6,232 nt of DNA from Thermoplasmata archaeon (lineage in GTDB: Archaea; Thermoplasmatota; SW-10-69-26), in the NCBI GenBank assembly GCA_003561665.1, contig PWVY01000138.1, positions 1 through 6,232 on the forward strand. The letters run 5' to 3'. Below, piece after piece: positions 1 through 5,086 of this stretch; the first letter of the stretch is position 1; every line of letters begins with the position of its first letter. The notes under the pieces were generated by a model. It saw only the letters and a list, made by a program, of their open reading frames with translations. It was not told where the DNA came from and searched no databases. A program made the translations under genes and the position numbers.

Positions 1-1028
1 GGTTCTTCCTGGTGTTCGAGCCGATGGTCGAGAGGGTCTTCCCCGACACTGATGGCCCACTTGACCAGGTTCGCTTTCAGGCCTGTAGCTTCGTCGAGGG
101 CCGCGCGGAACTTCTGGCCCATCTTCTCCCATAAGCGGGGGACTGCGATCATGATGTTGGGGTGGCAGGCTCTCAAATCATCGCCTACGGTGTCGATGGA
201 CCGAGCGTACCAGACCTCGATCCCTTTGCTGTATGTGGCTAAGTGCCCGACGGTTCGCTCGTAGCTGTGAGCAAGCGGCAGGAAGGATAGGAACCGTTCC
301 CCTTTGTAGAATTCGACGGAATCGTCGATGGCTCCCAGGTTCGAGCTAAGGTTCGCATGCGTGAGTTGGACACCTTTGGGCCTTCCGGTGGTGCCGCTGG
401 TGTAGATGAGGGTGGCCAGGTCGTCAGGTTCGACGTTCGTCCAGCGCTCCTCGAACGCGTCGTCACCGGTGCCTTCGCCCACGAGGCTTTGTCCTTCCTC
501 GTAGAGGTTGCGCATCGGGAACACCGCGTTCACGTTCCCGGCGGCTGCACCGTGAGCGGAGTTTTGTCCGTTGTCCATGCGCACGATGGTTTCGAGGGTT
601 GGAACGTCTTTGGCGGCGATCTGCAGTTTCTCGTAGAGTTCATCGTCTCCGACGAAGCATACTTTGGTGCCTGCATCGTCCAGGATGTACGCGATCTGGT
701 CGGGCGGGAGTTGAGGGTAGACCGTGACGCTTACGGCTCCGGCGTGGAGGATCGCGTAATCTGCGATGGCCCACTCGGGGCTGTTGTGGCCGATGATGCC
801 CACGCGGTCGTCCTCTTCCACGTCGAGGCTTTGCAGACCAAGGCTGATCTCTTGCACGGCGCGTCCAAGCTGCGCGTACGTGCGCTCGCCCCAGGCTTCC
901 CCGCTGAGAAGGGCTTCTTCGCTGGGATCGTCGGTTTGGACCCAGCGTTGAGCTGTGCGGGGCCCGTTCTCGTTGATGGAGTCTTGGAACCGCTCACAGA
1001 GGGTCGGTGTTTGTTGGGCGCCGGACAT
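1..1028 (-). CDS. Long-chain acyl-CoA synthetase, AMP-forming (C-terminal part cut off by window edge)
   Basis: This enzyme activates fatty acids: it forms an acyl-adenylate from ATP and then transfers the acyl group to CoA. The reading frame is open from ATG 1028 to the left edge, giving 342 N-terminal residues; family members usually have 550-650, so the C-terminal catalytic part is missing. Visible motifs are the phosphate-binding A3 loop YTSGTTGRPKG (residues 209-219), the LPLAHSYER segment (250-258) and IAVPRLWEKMGQKF (294-307). The last two are typical of the long-chain ACSL/FadD15-like branch rather than acetyl-CoA synthetases. Earlier, GIIGHNSPEW and PPDQIAYILDDAGTKVCF fit the N-terminal AMP-binding subdomain. 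The start MSGAQQTPTL is the first in-frame ATG and sits at the usual distance before the domain. There is no clear ribosome binding site; a TATA-like CCTTAAGCC lies about 37 bases upstream. The family is certain; chain-length preference cannot be read from the sequence. Confidence 0.95.
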   Translation of the reverse strand, partial: MSGAQQTPTLCERFQDSINENGPRTAQRWVQTDDPSEEALLSGEAWGERTYAQLGRAVQEISLGLQSLDVEEDDRVGIIGHNSPEWAIADYAILHAGAVSVTVYPQLPPDQIAYILDDAGTKVCFVGDDELYEKLQIAAKDVPTLETIVRMDNGQNSAHGAAAGNVNAVFPMRNLYEEGQSLVGEGTGDDAFEERWTNVEPDDLATLIYTSGTTGRPKGVQLTHANLSSNLGAIDDSVEFYKGERFLSFLPLAHSYERTVGHLATYSKGIEVWYARSIDTVGDDLRACHPNIMIAVPRLWEKMGQKFRAALDEATGLKANLVKWAISVGEDPLDHRLEHQEE

Positions 1029-1060
1029 ATGCGAACGAGTACCAGGATTAGCATACGTTG

Positions 1061-1069
1061 GCTTAAGGG
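1061..1069 (-). promoter_or_regulatory. Candidate TATA box for the acyl-CoA synthetase gene
   Basis: Read on the minus strand this is CCTTAAGCC, centred about 37 bases before ATG 1028. With the usual archaeal spacing of about 26 bases from TATA box to transcription start, the transcript would begin near 1039 and carry a leader of about 11 bases. The match to an archaeal TATA box is weak, and the call rests on position and on being one of few AT-rich spots here. Confidence 0.22.
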
Positions 1070-1248
1070 TACGGCTTGATAGAGGGGGGTTGGATGCGTT
1101 TAGCCAGGTTCATGTGCGTGTGGTTGCGTGATTGAGCGATGCGTTCGAGCGTGGCTTCGTGCTGGGGGTGCGGGTTTGGCTTCCGATCCGCGGTGACGCG
1201 TTGCGAGAAGGTGTGCCCGAACTGCGGGTGGCGGGCCAGTTGCCACGA
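1063..1248 (-). pseudogene. Possible gene remnant: 61-codon open frame with no start codon
   Basis: Between the winged-helix gene and the acyl-CoA synthetase gene there is a minus-strand frame bounded by TAA (1249-1251) and TAA (1063-1065). It contains no ATG, GTG or TTG near its beginning; the only ATG is about 20 codons from the end. Its codons mostly end in G or C, as in the real genes here, and it reads like protein: SWQLARHPQFGHTFSQ..., then EATLERIAQSRNHTHMNLAKR. I do not recognise the product. It could be a decayed fragment of a former gene, or chance openness in GC-rich DNA. Nothing else, such as a tRNA, was found in 1029-1256. Confidence 0.2.
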
Positions 1249-1256
1249 TTAGGGGG

Positions 1257-1745
1257 TCAGGCGTTGTTGGCCCAGTCGGCACCCTCTTGGGTGAGGCGGA
1301 CGGTTTTTTCGTCTGCGTCGATGAGCATGGCTTCGTCGAGGTATTCGCGAGCGCGCTTCTCTGCCGGGGGGTCCATCTCCATCTCGTCTTGGAGGTCAGC
1401 GAGGTCGATGGACGTGTTGGGGTCTCCTTTGGCGAGTTCGTGGAGGGTGCGGACGTAGGTGCCGCGTTCTTCGCGCCGTTGGTCGACCTCGTCTTGTTGG
1501 CCTTCGTTGAGGCGGGTTTCTTCGACGTGGTGGATCGCTGGGAGGCGCAGGCTGAAGGTTCCTTTCCCTTCGTCTTGAAGCATGCCGCGGTTGATCAGAT
1601 CACGTCGGATGTCCCGTTTCTGGTTGGGGGGGACGCCAAGACGGTCTTCGATGGTGCGTTGTTCGAAGGTTCGTTGGGGGCTCCCGTCGACTTCGTCGTA
1701 CGCGAACTCGAGGTATTGTTGCGTGGCTTGCTGTGTGTTGGCCAT
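1257..1745 (-). CDS. Double winged-helix DNA-binding protein, putative transcription regulator
   Basis: The 162-residue product MANTQQATQQYLEF... appears to hold two winged-helix units. The first (about residues 22-70) has helices around RTIEDRLGVPP and KRDIRRDLINRGML, followed by a strand turn, GKGTFSLRL. The second (about 95-160) has LADLQDEMEMDPPAEKRAREYLDEAML, then the wing and strand DADEKTVRLTQEGADWA, an ending common in small archaeal winged-helix regulators. A charged linker rich in Glu, Gln and Arg joins them (75-95). The protein is acidic and has no signal peptide or membrane segment. ATG 1745 was chosen over an upstream TTG-type start at 1844 because the extension would cross the palindrome and is low in complexity. 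The gene is divergent from the DnaQ-like exonuclease, and the palindrome at 1802-1824 lies 57 bases before its start, so autoregulation is plausible. The exact family was not recognised; the fold is inferred from the helix and wing pattern. Confidence 0.72.
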   Translation of the reverse strand: MANTQQATQQYLEFAYDEVDGSPQRTFEQRTIEDRLGVPPNQKRDIRRDLINRGMLQDEGKGTFSLRLPAIHHVEETRLNEGQQDEVDQRREERGTYVRTLHELAKGDPNTSIDLADLQDEMEMDPPAEKRAREYLDEAMLIDADEKTVRLTQEGADWANNA

Positions 1746-1801
1746 TGCGTGGGGTGGGCAAAGGGGAGGCGTGCGATGAACGTTGCGCCCGATCCCTGTT
1801 T

Positions 1802-1824
1802 CGGTTCGATGGTTGAGCGAACCG
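1802..1824. promoter_or_regulatory. Palindrome CGGTTCG-N9-CGAACCG, candidate operator
   Basis: A perfect 7-base inverted repeat with a 9-base spacer lies in the divergent region between the winged-helix gene (start 1745) and the exonuclease gene (start 1964, or 1868 as an alternative). A second copy with the same spacer is at 5023-5044. Beyond the arms the copies also share A and GG in the left half of the spacer, an A near its end, and TTT just after the right arm. The right arm ends 44 bases before ATG 1868. The half-site spacing puts both arms on one DNA face about one and a half turns apart, as for a dimeric winged-helix regulator. It could also form an RNA hairpin, but it is not at a gene end, so a terminator is unlikely here. 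Confidence 0.5.
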
Positions 1825-1963
1825 TTTTGGGGGAGGGGCTTCAACGTTGCCCGACAGAGAAAGGGGCATGACGAACCTTGCTGGCAAGCGCACCGTGCAG
1901 GCGGGGCTCCTTGGATGGGGCTTCGCAGGGTTCAAGGGAGCCTCCTCCTTGCGCGTGGATGCG

Positions 1964-2722
1964 ATGAAGGCCCAACACGCCACGCCCGCCCTCGATCGGG
2001 TCGTGGCTTTCGATCTGGAAACCACCGGCCTGGACCCTAGCACGGACCGTATCGTGGAGTTCGCCTTCATCCTCCTCGACCGGGACCTCGACGAGCTGGA
2101 CCGATGGACCGACATCGTCAACCCCGGTCGCCCGATCCCTCCGGAAGCGTCGAACGTGCACGGCATCACGGATCAAGACGTGCAGGATGCGCCCCCGTTC
2201 CACCACGTGGCTCCGTTGGTCCAACGCCTCGTCGATGATTCCATCCTTATGGCTTACAACCACGAATTCGACATCACGTTCCTCAACGCGGAGCTGCAAC
2301 GCGCCGGAGGCCCCGGCATCCCCCCGAAAGCCCCCGCCATCGACCCCATGGTGCACTTTCGACGCCATCACCCAGACACCAGCAACCGGCTCGAACACGC
2401 CGTGCAGCACTACCTTGATGCCCCCTTGGAGGGTGCGCACCGCGCCATCCACGACACGGCCGCCATGGTCGACGTGTTCAAAGCCATGCGACGCGTTCAC
2501 CCTGCCCTTTCCCAGAGTCTCACGGATGCGCTGGTTGAACCCAAAGAATGGATCGACGAGGACAAGAAGCTCTACGCGGACGAGGAGGGCACGATCCGGT
2601 ACGGGTTCGGGAAACACGACGGGGAACCTGTCCTCGATCACCGCTCGTACGCGGAGTGGATGCTCACCGCGGATTTCCCTGAAGAGACCAAAGCGCGCTT
2701 GCGCGAGGTCCTCCAACACTAG
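1964..2722 (+). CDS. DnaQ-like DEDDh 3'-5' exonuclease with exonuclease X-type C-terminal module
   Basis: This is a 252-residue metal-dependent 3'-5' exonuclease of the family of DNA polymerase III epsilon. ExoI is FDLETTG (residues 16-22, catalytic D17 and E19). ExoII is YNHEFDITF (98-106, catalytic D103). ExoIII has H159 and D164 in GAHRAIHDTAA, the DEDDh signature. The conserved INPGRPIPPEA-type stretch and HGIT (66-69) are also present. Residues 205-252, with YGFGKHDGEPV and YAEWMLTADFPEETK, match the small C-terminal module found in exonuclease X and similar proteins. ATG 1964 puts the catalytic domain 15 residues from the start, as is usual. ATG 1868 in the same frame would add 32 residues and places the gene 44 bases after the palindrome, matching the spacing before the AddB/RecB-like gene, so it remains a real alternative. 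Likely roles are repair or end trimming. Archaeal replicative proofreading normally lies within the polymerase, so this stand-alone enzyme may be an accessory, perhaps of bacterial origin. Confidence 0.94.
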   Translation: MKAQHATPALDRVVAFDLETTGLDPSTDRIVEFAFILLDRDLDELDRWTDIVNPGRPIPPEASNVHGITDQDVQDAPPFHHVAPLVQRLVDDSILMAYNHEFDITFLNAELQRAGGPGIPPKAPAIDPMVHFRRHHPDTSNRLEHAVQHYLDAPLEGAHRAIHDTAAMVDVFKAMRRVHPALSQSLTDALVEPKEWIDEDKKLYADEEGTIRYGFGKHDGEPVLDHRSYAEWMLTADFPEETKARLREVLQH

Positions 2723-2932
2723 GCCTACAAGGAAGGACGAGGGGGCCCCGGCCGTCGTCGATTGTCCGGCCCCGGCAAGGGAGATGGCCGCCGGTTCGGG
2801 TCGGGGCAGTGGCTTGGCATCCTCCAGGAATCCGTCACAACAAGCATGCCTACAACGTGCCGTTGGCTCCCTCTTAACTCCTGGGGAATCGCACCCGAAC
2901 CAAGAGGGCTCGGTGTCCTCGGGGCCGGATCC
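2723..2932. other. Convergent intergenic gap, no gene seen
   Basis: This 210-base stretch lies between the 3' ends of the exonuclease gene and the beta-helix gene. Open frames crossing it are extensions of other frames and look non-coding (Pro, Ser and Arg runs). It holds GC-rich inverted elements near 2738-2776 (GGGGCC followed by GGCCCC) and a separate hairpin at 2869-2908. No T-run terminator and no tRNA were found. It probably holds the 3' ends of both transcripts. Confidence 0.5.
2869..2908. repeat. Inverted repeat CCCTCTT-N26-AAGAGGG between convergent genes
   Basis: A perfect 7-base stem with a 26-base loop lies 24 bases beyond the stop codon of the beta-helix gene. It could shape the 3' end of either transcript. 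No poly-T tract follows on either strand, so it is not a standard archaeal terminator, and a stem of this length with such a wide loop can arise by chance. Confidence 0.25.
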
Positions 2933-4009
2933 TCAGGGGGCTCCTGCATCGGGGTTGGGCGCATCAAGCCAGGGATCAAAGCAAAGTTGAGCGTTGACGG
3001 TGTTCACCGCGTCTCCGGGGCCATCCGCAAAGGTTCCCTCGCATGCATCCCAAACGCCCCCGCTGGGGCCATCCGCGTGCCCCCACCAGTTTTCTTGAGC
3101 GTGCAACAGGTCGTCCGTCTGACGGACCTCTACCCCGTTCTCGTTGCCTTCGATGTTGTTCCCGCGGATCTCTGCGTCGCTGGACCAGGTGGCGATGCCA
3201 TCGCGGTTGTCCTGGATCTGGTTGTCCAGCAGTTCGTTCCCGTGGCTTTCCCCGATCAAGATGATCCCGGTCCATCCGTGGTTCGTGATCGTGTTCGATC
3301 GGATCGTGTTCTCGCTTGCGTCGATTAGCTCGATGCCTTTCTTTTCGTTCTCGGAGATGAGGTTGTCCTGGAGGAGGGCTCCATGAGTATCGTCGAGCTT
3401 GATGGCGTTGTTCCCGTCCTGAATATGGTTGCCTTGGATGGTGAGGCTCTTGGCGTTCTGTGCGAGGATGCCCAGGCCGTTGGCTTGGAGGTGGTTGTCA
3501 TGGATGTGAACGTTGGATGCATCCTGGATGAGGATGCCTGTTTGGCCAACAAGCCCGTTGCTTGATGCGGTGCTTGGGGCTTGCGTGGTCAGGTCTTGCC
3601 CGGTGAAGGTGTTGCCTTGGATCTTGACATGTGCGTCCGTGCCTTGGATGAGAAGGCCTTGTGGGATCGGGGAGGGAACGCCAAGGATGCCTGGAACCCA
3701 GAGGTATGGGGTGCCGTAGTCTTGGATGCACCAGCCTTCGATGATGTAGGGGTCTTGGCTGGTGCCTGTTCCCCCTGTGACGCCGCTTCCTGACCGGTAG
3801 AGGGGGTCCCCCGTGATGGGGTCTTCACCGAGCGTGAACCCATGGGGGCCTTCGTCTTCATGGATCTCGATGGGAGGGTGCGGGGTGCAATCGTCCTCGC
3901 TTGCGGGGGAGGTGAATTCCGCGCCGGGGTGGCTTGCCGAGGAGGGGATCATCGTGGTGACCATCGTGAGGGCCACGAGACAGACCAAGGGTCTCTGAGT
4001 GGTTCGCAT
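2933..4009 (-). CDS. Secreted right-handed parallel beta-helix (NosD-like, PbH1 repeat) protein
   Basis: The 358-residue product begins with a Sec-type signal peptide: MRTTQRP, a hydrophobic core of about residues 8-20, and likely cleavage after SSA (about 25). Residues 75-93 carry GSGVTGGTGTSQDPYIIEGW, the entry segment common before archaeal beta-helix repeats. Eight rungs of roughly 22-24 residues follow, each marked by an IxxN-like step: VKIQGN 128, VHIHDN 167, LTIQGN 189, ALLQDN 211, NTIRSN 234, NELLDN 258, AEIRGN 279 and AQEN 304. The cap NWWGHADGPSGG (307-318) closes the helix. Four cysteines remain after cleavage (41, 94, 323, 343), so disulfides are possible. There is no PGF-CTERM anchor, C-terminal membrane helix or lipobox, so the protein is probably released or loosely surface-bound. 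The fold occurs in polysaccharide lyases, epimerases and adhesins; no catalytic set is evident. ATG 4009 is preferred over an in-frame TTG at 4018 because it gives a clean signal peptide. Confidence 0.9.
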   Translation of the reverse strand: MRTTQRPLVCLVALTMVTTMIPSSASHPGAEFTSPASEDDCTPHPPIEIHEDEGPHGFTLGEDPITGDPLYRSGSGVTGGTGTSQDPYIIEGWCIQDYGTPYLWVPGILGVPSPIPQGLLIQGTDAHVKIQGNTFTGQDLTTQAPSTASSNGLVGQTGILIQDASNVHIHDNHLQANGLGILAQNAKSLTIQGNHIQDGNNAIKLDDTHGALLQDNLISENEKKGIELIDASENTIRSNTITNHGWTGIILIGESHGNELLDNQIQDNRDGIATWSSDAEIRGNNIEGNENGVEVRQTDDLLHAQENWWGHADGPSGGVWDACEGTFADGPGDAVNTVNAQLCFDPWLDAPNPDAGAP

Positions 4010-4024
4010 CGCTTCCAAGCCTCT

Positions 4025-4056
4025 TCCAAAAAAGATGAGGTGGATTCTTTAACTGT
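4025..4056. promoter_or_regulatory. AT-rich divergent promoter region
   Basis: This is one of the few AT-rich patches in the window, with a run of six A (4028-4033) and TTCTTTAAC (4045-4053). On the minus strand GTTAAAGAA is a TATA-like box centred near 4050; the usual 26-base spacing puts transcription start near 4024 and a leader of about 15 bases before ATG 4009 of the beta-helix gene, which includes a weak GGAAG. On the plus strand TTTAAC could serve the small nuclease gene at 4141, with a longer leader. Confidence 0.38.
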
Positions 4057-4140
4057 TCGCGTCCAGGCGCGAAGGGGAAGCCCGGTGAACCCCGTCGAAA
4101 CCAACGATGCCTTCAACCAGGACCAACACCCACACCGTGG

Positions 4141-4554
4141 ATGGACGAATGGCGCTTGTATCCTCCCCTGATCGATCATTGGGAAGAGCAAGGCTTCCGT
4201 GTTGCCTCCCAAGTCACGGACCCACGCGGGACCCGCTGGGAGATCGATATCGCAGCGTTCAACCCAACCCTCACGGACGTGCGCCTCACCGAGGCAAAAC
4301 AAACGCCAAGCCCATCCTTCGCGAACCAATGCCTCGACCGCCTACGCTTTGCCCCCCGCGTCTACGCTGCGATACCCGCCCAACACGAAGAAGCCATGCT
4401 TGCAACCCTCGACGATGCGAACGCCTCCATGATCGGGCTTCTCCTCATCGACGAGGATGCAAGGCTCGCCCGCGAGGCCCAACCCACGAACAAGCACCGA
4501 GACGAAGGCCCCGCACGCGTGCTCGAACAAGTCCTCCAAGCCACGCTCGCATAG
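4141..4554 (+). CDS. Small PD-(D/E)XK nuclease-fold protein
   Basis: This 137-residue protein shows the core of the restriction-endonuclease-like fold. An N-terminal helix carries Glu residues (IDHWEEQGFRV, E15/E16). The strand pair is WEIDIAAF, with E34 and D36, then VRLTEAKQ, with the E51-x-K53 catalytic signature. Next comes a helix, FANQCLDRLRFAPRVYAAIP (60-79), whose ending resembles the 'adrVyvAvP' strand seen in many stand-alone PD-(D/E)XK proteins. The final third (LLIDEDARLAREAQ...) is helical. Catalytic residues look intact, so it is probably an active DNA- or RNA-cutting enzyme; substrate and subfamily are unknown. It has no target-recognition or methyltransferase partner here, so a classical restriction system is not supported. 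ATG 4141 is the first start in the frame. It is divergent from the beta-helix gene and codirectional with two genes downstream, the next starting 73 bases after its stop. Confidence 0.72.
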   Translation: MDEWRLYPPLIDHWEEQGFRVASQVTDPRGTRWEIDIAAFNPTLTDVRLTEAKQTPSPSFANQCLDRLRFAPRVYAAIPAQHEEAMLATLDDANASMIGLLLIDEDARLAREAQPTNKHRDEGPARVLEQVLQATLA

Positions 4555-4627
4555 CGCGGGACCTCCAAGGCCTCCACAGGCTGCATGAACGCGAACGCCT
4601 TTCCCCTACGAGCCCTATCCGGTCTTG

Positions 4628-5020
4628 ATGACGGACTTGCTGGAAGCCCAGCTTGATGTGCTTGAGATCCTCGAAGGGCACGTCGATCTCTTGATCAAAG
4701 GCCTACGCGGCACAGGACGGGACGCAGACTACGTTCAAGGCCAACTTGCCTACCTGGAAGCCCTCGATCAACGCTTGGACGATGTCCCCGAAGAAGTTCG
4801 CCCCCGAGACTTGCTTGAGGAGATCGCCAACGAGCTGGGCCTTGCCTTTGACGGCGTCACGCTCGAAGAGGTCCCCCAGACCGGGCACGATGCCGGGCTC
4901 CTGTCCGCGTGGTCGCTTTGCCTGGGCTTCGTGGAAGGCGCCGCCACCGGCGCACAAGCAGCCTCCAACGCGCTGCAAGTCGCCTTCGAAGATGACGAGG
5001 ACTTCGGCGTCCCCCCCTGA
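4628..5020 (+). CDS. Unknown acidic, mostly helical protein
   Basis: I do not recognise this 130-residue protein. It is strongly acidic and looks almost fully helical. A first long helix region (DLLEAQLDVLEILEGHVDLL, residues 3-22) is followed by YVQGQLAYLEALDQRLDDV (35-53), RPRDLLEEIANELGLAFDGV (58-77) and a Gly/Ala-rich, mildly hydrophobic helix pair (LLSAWSLCLGFVEGAATGAQ, 91-110). It ends in an acidic tail, EDDEDFGVPP. There is no signal peptide, HTH or catalytic motif. ATG 4628 is chosen; a TTG codon just before it is less likely. It lies between the small PD-(D/E)XK gene and the AddB/RecB-like gene on the same strand. Its stop, TGA 5018-5020, is in the same frame as the next gene, and the palindrome follows directly. 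It may be a partner or regulator of the nuclease genes, but only position suggests this. Confidence 0.7.
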   Translation: MTDLLEAQLDVLEILEGHVDLLIKGLRGTGRDADYVQGQLAYLEALDQRLDDVPEEVRPRDLLEEIANELGLAFDGVTLEEVPQTGHDAGLLSAWSLCLGFVEGAATGAQAASNALQVAFEDDEDFGVPP

Positions 5021-5022
5021 TT

Positions 5023-5044
5023 GGTTCGAAGGCCAAACGAACCG
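5023..5044. promoter_or_regulatory. Second palindrome GGTTCG-N9-CGAACC(G), candidate operator
   Basis: A perfect 6-base inverted repeat with a 9-base spacer starts two bases after the stop codon of the gene at 4628 and ends 43 bases before GTG 5087. It matches the palindrome at 1802-1824 in both arms, in spacer length, in several spacer bases and in the T-rich right flank (CTTT here, TTTT there). It most likely marks a regulated promoter for the AddB/RecB-like gene. A hairpin terminator for the gene before it is the alternative. Confidence 0.48.
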
Positions 5045-5086
5045 CTTTCCCGAAGGCTCATCCCACCAACAACCCTCCACCTCTTC

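Noticed and set aside
357..1079. Long plus-strand open frame of 240 codons opposite the acyl-CoA synthetase
   Set aside because: The minus-strand frame carries unmistakable adenylate-forming motifs; the plus frame has none and is a by-product of GC-rich codon structure.
1081..1256. Possible tRNA around GCGTTCGAGCG, which resembles a T loop
   Set aside because: The flanking bases do not form a T stem, and no acceptor or anticodon arm could be found.
1287..1871. Plus-strand frame opposite the winged-helix gene
   Set aside because: No recognisable domain, while the minus-strand frame has the helix and wing pattern and a sensible start and end.
1841..2719. Minus-strand frame of 292 codons covering the exonuclease
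   Set aside because: It mirrors the DEDDh exonuclease gene on the opposite strand; no domain is recognisable in it.
2735..2780. GC-rich GGGGCC ... GGCCCC element as an intrinsic terminator
   Set aside because: No T-run follows it on either strand, and such repeats of G and C blocks are expected in DNA of this composition.
4001..4021. Third GGTTCG half-site near the beta-helix start as another operator copy
   Set aside because: The base pattern nine positions later matches only four of six arm bases, and the site lies at the start of coding sequence.
4141..5020. Restriction-modification or toxin-antitoxin pair made of the small nuclease and the helical protein
   Set aside because: No methyltransferase is present, and the second protein lacks any antitoxin DNA-binding motif; gap and order give no specific support.
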